From Klebsiella pneumoniae (GTDB lineage Bacteria > Pseudomonadota > Gammaproteobacteria > Ga0077536): DNA of 7,230 nt. Below the pieces are notes generated by a model. It did no database searches, had not been told where the DNA came from, and worked only from the letters and a program-made list of their open reading frames with translations. A program made the translations under genes and the position numbers. Shown piece after piece: positions 1 through 6,322 of this stretch (positions within the stretch are counted from its first letter, which is position 1; every line of letters begins with the position of its first letter). Location of the stretch: the NCBI GenBank assembly GCA_945873015.1, contig CAMCBY010000208.1, positions 1 through 7,230 of the forward strand, given 5' to 3'.

Positions 1-4
1 TTAA

Positions 5-63
5 TGTTCGAAAAAATACGCACCTACCAGGCCTTCCTGTAGGTGCGAATTCGTTCGCACATT
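5..63. repeat. Inverted (head-to-head) pair of REP-like palindromes, GTAG type
   Basis: The right copy (39-61) reads GTAG followed by a stem GTGCGAA, loop TTCG and stem TTCGCAC. The left copy is its reverse complement at 27-5 and matches at 19 of 23 positions. The differences are at repeat positions 10, 14, 15 and 20. The ATTA following each copy (right 61-64, left 5-2) also agrees except at the last base. A GTAG head followed by a short palindrome is the known architecture of REP elements mobilised by RAYT (TnpA_REP) transposases. Here the heads face each other across an 11-base spacer. No RAYT gene lies in the window. A third, damaged copy lies at 6543-6558. Confidence 0.7.
9..47 (-). terminator. 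Intrinsic terminator of the epoxide hydrolase unit, built from the REP pair
   Basis: Read on the minus strand, 47-36 (CGCACCTACAGG) pairs with 31-19 (CCTGGTAGGTGCG) to give a 12-bp stem with one bulged base. The loop is AAGG (35-32), and the sequence continues directly into TATTTTTT (18-11). A GC-rich stem followed by a U-tract is the classic rho-independent signal. It begins 27 bases past the stop codon at 74-76. A second, shorter hairpin (60-43) lies just upstream and shares its 3' stem bases with this one, so the two would compete in the RNA. The U-tract occupies what is the loop in the intact REP copy. Confidence 0.75.
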
Positions 64-73
64 ACAGCCAGGC

Positions 74-1036
74 TCAGCGCGGCTCGACTTCGTTAAGGAA
101 ACGCAACATCTGCGCGGTGGTCTCGGCAGGTTTTTCCACCTGCAACCAATGGCCCGCGCCCTCCACGATGTCGATGAAACGCAGATCGTCGAAATCCTTG
201 GGGAAGCTCTCGCGCCAGTTGGGGTCATACAACAGCACATCGTCTTCCGAGCCGGCGACAAACGCTGCCGGCTGGGTGAAGCGCGCCTTGTCGAGTTCGG
301 GCGTGATGGCATTGTTGTAGAGCATGTTGCGATACCAGTTGTTGGGACCGCGAAAACCGCTGCGCTGGTATTGCGCGAGGTAGTAGGTGAAATCTTCTTC
401 ACTCAGCCAGGCGGGCAGTTTGTCGGGTTTGGGCAGCGCTTCGAGCAGGCCGGCACTGCGCGGAAATTCGAGCTGCTTCATCCACACCCCAAACGGCGAG
501 TCGGCGGCGAGGCCGTAATAGAGCTGCAGCAGACTGGTCGGCAGGTCTTTTTCGAGTTCCGCTTCGGATACACCCTGTTGCTGGAAATAACGGATGTACC
601 AGAATCGATCGTCCATGCCGGGCGGATTCAAGGTCGCTGATGTCGGACGCCAGAACGGCACCGACAAACCCATCACCGAGCGGCAGGTGTCGGCGTGCAG
701 CAGTGCGGTATTCCACGCCACCAGGCAGCCCCAGTCATGCCCGATGAGGTTGAACTCGTCGTAACCGAGGGCGCGCGCGATGCCGGCCACGTCGGCGGTG
801 AGCTCGCGAATGTTATAGGCGCGCACGTCCAGCGGTTTGCTGCTGCCGCCATAACCGCGCTGATCGGGCACCGCGACGCAATAGCCGGCTGCCGCGAGGG
901 GCGCAATCTGATGGCGCCACAAGTACCAGCTCTGCGGCCAACCGTGCAGCAGAATGACCAGCGGACCTTCGCCCGCCACCACGGTGCGCAGCGTGATGCC
1001 GTTACTGTCGAGATACTGGAAGTCGGGTTCTTGCAT
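74..1036 (-). CDS. Alpha/beta hydrolase, epoxide hydrolase type
   Basis: 320 residues, probably cytosolic (no signal peptide). It shows the full epoxide hydrolase signature: HGWPQS at 31-36 (oxyanion loop), DQRGYGGSS at 58-66, and the nucleophile elbow GHDWG at 99-103 with Asp101 in place of serine. A cap domain (roughly 130-240) carries Tyr150 and Tyr235 (in GPNNWYRN), which would activate the epoxide oxygen. Asp265 in AGSEDDV is the likely acid partner and His296 in GAGHW the base. Family members open epoxides to diols through an ester intermediate. Haloalkane dehalogenases share the Asp nucleophile but lack the tyrosine pair, so epoxide hydrolysis is favoured; the natural substrate is unknown. 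The ATG has GAGG seven bases upstream. It lies 39 bases after the small membrane-protein gene on the same strand and is followed by a strong terminator, so it is likely the last gene of that unit. Confidence 0.9.
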   Translation of the reverse strand: MQEPDFQYLDSNGITLRTVVAGEGPLVILLHGWPQSWYLWRHQIAPLAAAGYCVAVPDQRGYGGSSKPLDVRAYNIRELTADVAGIARALGYDEFNLIGHDWGCLVAWNTALLHADTCRSVMGLSVPFWRPTSATLNPPGMDDRFWYIRYFQQQGVSEAELEKDLPTSLLQLYYGLAADSPFGVWMKQLEFPRSAGLLEALPKPDKLPAWLSEEDFTYYLAQYQRSGFRGPNNWYRNMLYNNAITPELDKARFTQPAAFVAGSEDDVLLYDPNWRESFPKDFDDLRFIDIVEGAGHWLQVEKPAETTAQMLRFLNEVEPR

Positions 1037-1075
1037 GGCTGGGCCTCGTGGTTGGGCGCGTGCGACGCGCTGGGG

Positions 1076-1405
1076 TCAGAACAGTTGTGGCAGATGAGGT
1101 GCCACGAAGTAATAAGCAGCAAAGGTGGTAACGCCAATCAGCAGCGGCCGATAGGCGGCCGCGTTTGCTTGTGAGCCACCGCGCAGGCTGGTGGCAACGC
1201 CGCAGGCCGCGCAGGCGGTGCTGAGCATGAACAATAAGAAGGTCAGGCCAAAATCGACTACATCGCCGGTACCGTAGTGGGCGCCCGTTGCTTTGGGCAG
1301 ATGCCAGTACCAGCTCAGGCGAAATACGACCGCGGCTGCCGCCACACCGAACACGCTGTGTTCCAGCAGGCGCGCAATACGTTCAAGACGAGCAGGGGCG
1401 GGCAA
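1076..1405 (-). CDS. Small integral membrane protein, unknown function
   Basis: I do not recognise a family. From the chosen start the protein has 109 residues with three likely membrane segments, about 18-34, 50-70 and 86-103. A basic N-terminus (RLERIAR) precedes the first, and a short loop with SLRGGS separates the second and third. It has two cysteines (TACAAC, second helix) and no catalytic motif. The start is TTG at 1405-1403, preceded by AAGGAG (1417-1412) with a six-base spacer. A longer frame reaches an ATG at 1501, but the extra 32 residues are Arg-rich, have no good ribosome-binding site and run into the divergent hspQ promoter region. It lies upstream of the epoxide hydrolase with a 39-base gap, so co-transcription is likely. 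Whether the two act together is not shown by the sequence. Confidence 0.7.
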   Translation of the reverse strand: MPAPARLERIARLLEHSVFGVAAAAVVFRLSWYWHLPKATGAHYGTGDVVDFGLTFLLFMLSTACAACGVATSLRGGSQANAAAYRPLLIGVTTFAAYYFVAPHLPQLF

Positions 1406-1411
1406 ACGAGT

Positions 1412-1417
1412 CTCCTT
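1412..1417 (-). promoter_or_regulatory. Ribosome-binding site that sets a TTG start
   Basis: AAGGAG on the minus strand, six bases before the TTG at 1405-1403. It is the best Shine-Dalgarno match in the window and is the reason for starting the membrane protein here rather than at the ATG at 1501. Confidence 0.75.
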
Positions 1418-1500
1418 CAGTGGTTTGCGTATGGCCGTGTCGCGGGCTGTGAGCCTGCGCGCAATTCGCCGGCCACGCGCGTCACGCCGGTGCGCGAGCA

Positions 1501-1509
1501 TGGTAACCT
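1501..1509 (+). promoter_or_regulatory. Candidate extended -10 promoter of hspQ
   Basis: TGGTAACCT fits an extended -10 (TGn followed by TAACCT, 4 of 6 to TATAAT). The corresponding -35 position (1481-1486, GTCACG) is weak. Transcription would start near 1516, after the alternative GTG at 1510, which supports the ATG at 1543 as the start. No sigma-32-type CTTGAA/CCCCAT pair is visible. The assignment is tentative. Confidence 0.3.
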
Positions 1510-1542
1510 GTGGCCCGTTCCGAACCGACCCTAAACACGCGC

Positions 1543-1878
1543 ATGGCCACCATCAACCGCACTGCAAAATTCCAGATCGGGCAGGTGGTCCGCCATCGCC
1601 TGTTTCCGTTCCGTGGTGTGATCTTCGACGTCGACCCGACCTTCAACAATACCGAAGAGTGGTGGCTGTCGATCCCCGAGGAAATGCGTCCGTCTAAAGA
1701 ACAACCCTATTACCACCTGCTCGCCGAGAACGCCGAGACCAGTTATGTCGCCTATGTCTCGGAGCAGAATCTGCTGGTCGATGACAGCGGCAAACCGGTT
1801 TCGCATCCCGATGTGCCGCAATATTTCGGCGAATTGGCTAACGGCTATTACGCGCTGAAAAGCCGTCGCGCGCATTAA
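1543..1878 (+). CDS. hspQ: Heat shock protein HspQ (YccV family, hemimethylated DNA-binding domain)
   Basis: 111 residues, close to the family's usual 100-110. The YccV/HspQ fold is recognised from KFQIGQVVRHRLFPFRG near the N-terminus, then VIFDVDPTF, EEWWLSIPEE, QPYYHLLAEN and YVAYVSEQNL, the conserved run of this small beta-barrel domain. E. coli HspQ was first described as binding hemimethylated DNA and is now known as a heat-induced specificity factor that helps Lon degrade selected substrates. The version here, with the EEWW insertion and AENxETxYVAYVSEQNL, resembles the form common in alphaproteobacteria and some gammaproteobacteria. The ATG at 1543 is preferred; a GTG at 1510 would add 11 residues with no family similarity. 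Neither start has a clear Shine-Dalgarno site, consistent with a short leader. It converges with the acyl-CoA synthetase (45-base gap) and is probably monocistronic. Confidence 0.92.
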   Translation: MATINRTAKFQIGQVVRHRLFPFRGVIFDVDPTFNNTEEWWLSIPEEMRPSKEQPYYHLLAENAETSYVAYVSEQNLLVDDSGKPVSHPDVPQYFGELANGYYALKSRRAH

Positions 1879-1923
1879 CCCTCTGGTGAAAAACTACTGC
1901 GCTCGACGTTTGGCACCCGCGCG

Positions 1924-3486
1924 TCAGTTGACGTTACGTGTGCGGCCCTGCCAATAGGGCCCGCGCAGTTCGCGACGTAAAATCTTGCCCGACGGATTGC
2001 GCGGCAGCGCGCTGACAAAATCCACGCTCTTGGGCACCTTGAAGCCGGCGATACGCTCGCGCGCGAAACTGATCAATTCTTCGACCGTTACTTGTGCGCC
2101 GGGTTTTAACACCACCACCGCTTTGACTGCTTCGCCCCAACGTTCGTCGGGCACACCAATCACTGCCACATCGGCAATTGCAGCATGTCCGAACATCGCG
2201 TTTTCGACTTCCGCCGGATAGATGTTCTCGCCGCCCGATACCACCATGTCTTTCACGCGATCGTGAATGTAGAGATATCCTTCGTCATCGAGGTAACCGG
2301 CATCGCCGGTATAAAACCAGCCGTCACGAATGGCTTCGGCGGTGGCGTCGGCGCGCTTCCAATAACCCTTCATGACGATGCCGTGGCGAATCACGATCTC
2401 GCCCACCTCGCCGCAGGCGACGGCCTGACCGTCGCCATCGACAACCTTGAGTTCGACGCCGGGGTAGGCGGTGCCACAGGAGCGCAGTTTGCCGGCGGCA
2501 TGCCCTTCGGGCATGAGGCAGGTGCCACCTCCGGTGGTTTCGGTCAGACCATACAGACCGAAGAATTCGCAGCCAAACAACTGCTGTGCACTTTTCAGCA
2601 AGGCTTCGTTGATGGGTGACGCACCATAGAACAGCTTGCGTAGAGAGGAGAAGTCGGTGTTCGCGGCTTGCGGCATCTGCGTGATCATGAGCATCAAGGC
2701 CGGCACGAACAAAGCATAGGACACTCGATAGCGCGGGATGAGTTCGAGAATCCGAATCGGATCGACATCTTTGAGAATGAGATTGGTGCTGCCTTGCGCA
2801 AGCGCGAACACGCCCATGTTGCAGCCCGCGACATGAAATACCGGCATACAGGTCAAGGTCACCTGACCGGCGTCAAACAGTCCCCAGCGCGCATCTTCGG
2901 CGGCGCGCCAGAGCGCACAATAGTTGGCGTTGGTCAGTTGTACGCCCTTCGGGTGGCCGGTGGTGCCGCTGGTATAGAGTTGCAGCACATCGTCGTCGGC
3001 GCGTACGGGCCGGAGCGGATCTTCCGCCATCTGGGCGGCGCGCCAGTCATCGAACGCCGGCCAACTCGGGTGGCCACCATCCAGCGCGATAACGCGGCTG
3101 ATGGTTGGGTTGCGCGCCACCAATTGCTCGATGAGCTCGTAATAGTCGGCGCCGACGAATACCGTCTCGCAGCCGGCGTCGTTGAGGATGTATTCGATTT
3201 CGGGAGGCGCGAGGCGCCAGTTCACGCCCACCAGCACCGCTTCAGCCTTGGCCGCACCAAACAGGAGCTCGAAATAGCGGTCGGAATTTTTGCCGAGGAA
3301 ACCGAGCCTGGCCTGGGGCTTGAGGCCGGCGGCGGCCAGGCCCTGGGCGACCTGACTGGTGCGCCGGTCAAATTCGCTGAAGGTGGTTTCGCGGTCTTCG
3401 AAGATCTGCGCGATATCGGCGCCACGGCTGCGTGCCTGCAGACGCGGTGCGTCGGCCAGGCCTCGAATCTCGTCCAGCTTGAACAC
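1924..3486 (-). CDS. Acyl-CoA synthetase (AMP-dependent, ANL superfamily)
   Basis: 520 residues, normal length for medium/long-chain fatty acyl- or aryl-CoA ligases. Adenylate-forming motifs appear in order: phosphate loop YTSGTTGHPKG (171-181), FYGASPI (286-292), LYGLTET (311-317), YTGD (392-395), Arg410 in IHDR, hinge region SGGENIYPAEVE (417-428), and PRNPSGKILRREL (495-507) with Lys501 as the adenylation lysine. Such enzymes activate a carboxylate with ATP and transfer it to CoA. The acyl substrate cannot be fixed from sequence; annotation as long-chain-fatty-acid or 4-coumarate-like CoA ligase would be equally fair. The start is GTG at 3486-3484, preceded by GAGGGG with a five-base spacer. 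The gene is alone on its strand, divergent from the lipoprotein and convergent with hspQ. All key residues are present, so it should be active. Confidence 0.93.
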   Translation of the reverse strand: MFKLDEIRGLADAPRLQARSRGADIAQIFEDRETTFSEFDRRTSQVAQGLAAAGLKPQARLGFLGKNSDRYFELLFGAAKAEAVLVGVNWRLAPPEIEYILNDAGCETVFVGADYYELIEQLVARNPTISRVIALDGGHPSWPAFDDWRAAQMAEDPLRPVRADDDVLQLYTSGTTGHPKGVQLTNANYCALWRAAEDARWGLFDAGQVTLTCMPVFHVAGCNMGVFALAQGSTNLILKDVDPIRILELIPRYRVSYALFVPALMLMITQMPQAANTDFSSLRKLFYGASPINEALLKSAQQLFGCEFFGLYGLTETTGGGTCLMPEGHAAGKLRSCGTAYPGVELKVVDGDGQAVACGEVGEIVIRHGIVMKGYWKRADATAEAIRDGWFYTGDAGYLDDEGYLYIHDRVKDMVVSGGENIYPAEVENAMFGHAAIADVAVIGVPDERWGEAVKAVVVLKPGAQVTVEELISFARERIAGFKVPKSVDFVSALPRNPSGKILRRELRGPYWQGRTRNVN

Positions 3487-3592
3487 GGGCTCCCCTCGCG
3501 TGTTGATATGCGCAGCCAGTGTAACCGCTCAGGCTGTAAACTGAACCGCAGGCCTCGCGCCGGGGAACATAACAATCATGGAGAACACCACA

Positions 3593-4060
3593 ATGCGTTT
3601 CATTCTGCCTGTGCTGCTGTTGCTGGCGACGATGTTGCTGAATGCTTGTGGCGAGCAGCCCGGCGTACAACACGTGGTGGTCAGTCACCCGTGGATAAAT
3701 CCGCCGACCGTGGAAGATAAAAAGGCGGTCAACCTGCCGCCTTTTCTGGTCTATCGGGTTCATCCGGAGTTGCTCAAGGAGGCCATTGCTGAGCTCGAGA
3801 AAGAGCCCTACATGCAGATCAGCCCGTCGATGGCGGCCCATTACACCAAGAGTGATGTGCATGTGCCGGCCGAGATGCGCCCGTTTCTGATCCGCGGCCT
3901 GATTGGCGGTCAGACCGACATCACGGTCGTACAATCGATGCAAGGTCTATGGGTGAAGGCGCTCGGCAGCGACGTTGCTCATGCCACCCAGCAGCCGCTG
4001 GTGGTGCTCGTCGACCCGACGCCCATCGATATCTTCGTGACCCTCGAACCGAAGGGCTGA
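3593..4060 (+). CDS. Predicted lipoprotein, family not recognised
   Basis: 155 residues. The N-terminus MRFILPVLLLLATMLLNAC is a typical lipoprotein signal peptide with lipobox LNAC and the acylated cysteine at 19. The following Gly, not Asp, suggests sorting to the outer membrane. The mature part has no cysteine, no membrane segment and no motif I know; it is mixed alpha/beta, with a helical stretch PELLKEAIAELEKEP (58-72), a conserved-looking YTKSDVHVPAEMRPFLIRGLIGG, and a Val/Ile-rich C-terminus (VVLVDPTPIDIFVTLEP). The ATG at 3593 is chosen because GGAG sits nine bases upstream and the signal peptide then begins properly; an ATG at 3578 would add five residues. It is divergent from the acyl-CoA synthetase and 71 bases ahead of the transaminase, which appears to have its own promoter. 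Function unknown. Confidence 0.8.
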   Translation: MRFILPVLLLLATMLLNACGEQPGVQHVVVSHPWINPPTVEDKKAVNLPPFLVYRVHPELLKEAIAELEKEPYMQISPSMAAHYTKSDVHVPAEMRPFLIRGLIGGQTDITVVQSMQGLWVKALGSDVAHATQQPLVVLVDPTPIDIFVTLEPKG

Positions 4061-4070
4061 AGCGCGCTTC
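4059..4070. repeat. 12-bp perfect palindrome over the lipoprotein stop codon
   Basis: GAAGCGCGCTTC equals its own reverse complement and overlaps the final TGA. It has no following T-tract, so it is not a clear terminator. It could be an operator half-way to the transaminase promoter or chance in GC-rich DNA. Confidence 0.3.
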
Positions 4071-4096
4071 CCTGCCGTGAGAGCGGCTCCTAGAAT
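4068..4096 (+). promoter_or_regulatory. Candidate sigma-70 promoter of the transaminase-hydrolase pair
   Basis: TAGAAT (4091-4096) matches the -10 consensus at five of six bases. TTCCCT (4068-4073), 17 bases upstream, is a weak -35. Transcription would begin near 4103, giving a leader of about 30 bases that ends in the ribosome-binding site. The 8-bp palindrome ATCATGAT (4100-4107) sits at the expected start point and could be a regulator contact. Confidence 0.4.
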
Positions 4097-4118
4097 GCAA
4101 TCATGATGATCTCTAACA

Positions 4119-4124
4119 GAGGAG
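4119..4124 (+). promoter_or_regulatory. Ribosome-binding site that decides the transaminase start
   Basis: The run AGAGGAG (4118-4124) leaves one base before the GTG at 4126, which is too close, but seven bases before the GTG at 4132. It therefore selects the second GTG. Confidence 0.7.
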
Positions 4125-4131
4125 TGTGGCC

Positions 4132-5526
4132 GTGAGCATACAACCCGGAAGCATGGCAGCCAGGGATCTCGAATCCATGCTGCATCCGCAGACTCACCTC
4201 GCTCAACACGCCCGCACTGGCCCGATGATGCTCAAACGTGCCCAGGGCGTTTATATGTACGATGACCAGGGCAAACAATATCTCGAAGGTCTGGCCGGCC
4301 TGTGGTGCACCTCACTCGGTTACGGCAACGAAGAACTGGCGCGCGCAGCCTATGACCAGATCAAGGAACTGTCCTACGCACAACTGTTCTCGTCCAAGAG
4401 CCACGAAGTAGGCGTGCTGTTGGCCGAAAAAATCAAAGCGCTGGTGCCGCTGCACAAGTCCAAGGTGTTTTTCGGCAATTCCGGCTCGGACGCCAACGAC
4501 ACCCAGATCAAACTGGTGTGGTACTACAACAATGTGCTCGGCCGTCCAGCCAAAAAGAAGATCATCGGTCGTGTGAAGGGCTACCACGGCATCACCCTCG
4601 CGTCGGGCAGCCTGACCGGTCTGCCGATATCGCATAAGGGGTTCGATCTGCCGTTGGCCGGCGGCCGCTTCCTGCATACTGACCTGCCGCATTACTGGCG
4701 CAATGCGCAGCCCGGCGAGAGTGAAGAGCAGTTCGCCACACGTCTCGCCGATAATCTTGAACAACTGATTCTGAAAGAAGGGCCCGACACCGTCGCTGCG
4801 TTCATCGCCGAGCCGGTGATGGGGGCGGGCGGTGTGATCGTGCCGCCCACGAGCTATTTCGCCAAGATTCAGGCGGTGCTGAACAAATACGACGTATTGT
4901 TCATCGACGATGAAGTGATCTGCGGCTTTGGCCGCACCGGCCGCGCTTTCGGCGCCGACACTTATGATCTCAAACCCGACACCATGTCGCTGGCCAAGGC
5001 CCTGACCTCGGCCTATCAACCCTTGAGTGCGGTGGTGGTGAAAGACGAAATCTTCGACGCACTGCTCAACGCGTCCGATGAGATGGGCCCTTTCGGTCAC
5101 GGCTTCACCTACAGCGGCCATCCGGTCGCCTGCGCGGTCGCTTTGAAGACACTCGAAATCTACGAACGCGACCAGTTGTTCGAGCATGCGGCGAAGTTGG
5201 CGCCGCAGTTTCAGGCGCGTCTTGCGCGTTATGCCTCTCACCCGCTGGTGGGAGAAGTGCGCGGCGTGGGTCTCATCGGCGCAGTTGAACTGGTCGCGAA
5301 CCGCCATACCAAGGCGGCTTTTGATCCGCCAGGCAAAGTCGGGGCGGAGTGTTTAAAACACTGTCAGGACAACGGTCTCATCTGTCGGGCCATCGGCGAT
5401 GTGATGGCGTTCTGTCCGCCGCTGATCATCACTCCCGCGCAGGTTGATGAGTTGTTCGACAAGTTCGACAAGGCGATGGCTTTGACCCTGGAATGGGCTC
5501 ACGGCCAGGGTTTGCTTGCCGCCTGA
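4132..5526 (+). CDS. Class III PLP-dependent aminotransferase (omega-transaminase type)
   Basis: 464 residues from the GTG at 4132, typical of the family. Landmarks (numbered from this start): GLAGLWC with active-site Trp58, FFGNSGSDAND (113-123, PLP phosphate binding), KGYHG with Tyr151 stacking on the cofactor, AEPVMGAGGVIVPP (227-239), FIDDEVICGFGRTG with Asp260 contacting the pyridine nitrogen, Lys289 in SLAKALTSAY as the Schiff-base lysine, GHGFTYSGHP (322-331), and RAIGD with Arg419, the position of the switchable carboxylate-binding arginine of omega-transaminases. The family moves amino groups from amines such as putrescine or from omega-amino acids to pyruvate or another 2-oxo acid. 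The pattern is close to SpuC-like and Chromobacterium-type enzymes, but the natural donor cannot be told. The following hydrolase gene overlaps its end by 11 bases. No key residue is missing. Confidence 0.92.
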   Translation: MSIQPGSMAARDLESMLHPQTHLAQHARTGPMMLKRAQGVYMYDDQGKQYLEGLAGLWCTSLGYGNEELARAAYDQIKELSYAQLFSSKSHEVGVLLAEKIKALVPLHKSKVFFGNSGSDANDTQIKLVWYYNNVLGRPAKKKIIGRVKGYHGITLASGSLTGLPISHKGFDLPLAGGRFLHTDLPHYWRNAQPGESEEQFATRLADNLEQLILKEGPDTVAAFIAEPVMGAGGVIVPPTSYFAKIQAVLNKYDVLFIDDEVICGFGRTGRAFGADTYDLKPDTMSLAKALTSAYQPLSAVVVKDEIFDALLNASDEMGPFGHGFTYSGHPVACAVALKTLEIYERDQLFEHAAKLAPQFQARLARYASHPLVGEVRGVGLIGAVELVANRHTKAAFDPPGKVGAECLKHCQDNGLICRAIGDVMAFCPPLIITPAQVDELFDKFDKAMALTLEWAHGQGLLAA

Positions 5527-6322
5527 GGTGGATGCGCTGACGACGGCCGAGGCGGGCACACTCACCGCCGCTGGCTACGCCATTGAATTCGAGCGTTGGC
5601 CGGCTAAACAATCAGGCCCGACCCTCGTGCTGTTGCACGAGGGGCTGGGTTGTGTCGCCATGTGGCGGCGTTTTCCCGCGCTGCTGCACGAGGCGACAGG
5701 TTTGCCAGTGTTCAGTTATTCGCGGCCGGGCTACGGGCGTTCGTCATCGATACCCTTGCCGCGCCCGCTCGATTTTCACAGCCGCGATGCGCTGGACGTT
5801 TTACCGGCGGTGCTCGATGCGGCGGCTATCGATGACTGCATTCTGGTGGGCCACAGCGATGGCGCATCGATCTCCGTGGTCTATGCCGGCGCGCGCCAGG
5901 ACCCGCGCGTGCGCGCGTTGGTGCTGATGGCGCCCCATGTGCTGACCGAGCACAAAACGGTGGACAATATCGCCGCGGCAAAATACAGCTTCGAAACCAC
6001 TGATATGCGCGACAAGCTCGCGCGTTATCACGGCGACAACGTCGATTGTGCGTTCCTCGGTTGGTGTGAGGCGTGGTTGCATGCCGGATTTCGGCAATGG
6101 GACATCACGCCCTGGCTACCTGCCATCAAGGTGCCGGTGTTGACCGTACGCGGCGATGATGATGCCTACAATACAACGGTGCACGTCGAGCATATTGCCA
6201 ATGGTGTGAGTGGGCCGGTCACGCGCCTCGATCTGCCGGACTGCGGTCATGCGCCGCATCTCGAGCAGAGTGAGAAGGTGGTAAAGGCCGTGTCGTCGTT
6301 TGTGGCGGAGCTGGCGGAGTGA
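5516..6322 (+). CDS. Alpha/beta hydrolase (serine nucleophile)
   Basis: 268 residues, usual size for a single-domain alpha/beta hydrolase; no signal peptide. Motifs: oxyanion loop LLHEGLG (39-45), SRPGYGRSS (69-77), nucleophile elbow GHSDG (112-116) with Ser114, acid Asp216 in RGDDDAYNT, and His245 in CGHAPHLEQ. A small cap probably spans 142-198. Members are esterases, C-C bond hydrolases or thioesterases; the GHSDG elbow and GDDDAY/CGHAPH pair mark a subgroup often seen as uncharacterised hydrolases, so no substrate is claimed. The first possible start is TTG at 5516, with CAGGG five bases upstream, overlapping the transaminase end by 11 bases. GTG at 5528, just after the stop, is an alternative that shortens it by four residues. 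Either way the tight junction implies one transcript and probably translational coupling with the transaminase. Confidence 0.88.
   Translation: MPPEVDALTTAEAGTLTAAGYAIEFERWPAKQSGPTLVLLHEGLGCVAMWRRFPALLHEATGLPVFSYSRPGYGRSSSIPLPRPLDFHSRDALDVLPAVLDAAAIDDCILVGHSDGASISVVYAGARQDPRVRALVLMAPHVLTEHKTVDNIAAAKYSFETTDMRDKLARYHGDNVDCAFLGWCEAWLHAGFRQWDITPWLPAIKVPVLTVRGDDDAYNTTVHVEHIANGVSGPVTRLDLPDCGHAPHLEQSEKVVKAVSSFVAELAE

Noticed and set aside
149..640. A 163-codon plus-strand frame opposite the epoxide hydrolase
   Set aside because: It is a shadow of a well-supported gene with all catalytic residues; no motif of its own.
74..1036. Haloalkane dehalogenase
   Set aside because: The Asp nucleophile is shared, but the cap tyrosines (150 and 235, the latter in the GPNNWYRN context) are those of epoxide hydrolases.
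1406..1501. N-terminal extension of the small membrane protein to an ATG at 1501
   Set aside because: It has no ribosome-binding site, an Arg-rich composition and overlap with the hspQ promoter region, while a near-consensus AAGGAG precedes the TTG at 1405.
1510..1542. GTG start for hspQ adding 11 residues
   Set aside because: The extra residues do not resemble the family, and the candidate -10 would place the transcript start downstream of this codon.
2668..3720. A 350-codon open frame on the plus strand
   Set aside because: It lies almost wholly antisense to the acyl-CoA synthetase, whose motifs are complete, and its translation is His/Arg/Gly-rich with no motif. It also crosses the divergent promoter region and the start of the lipoprotein.
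4312..5307. A 331-codon open frame on the minus strand
   Set aside because: It is antisense to the transaminase and is rich in His, Gln, Arg and Val in the way typical of a complementary shadow of a GC-rich gene. It has no recognisable domain.
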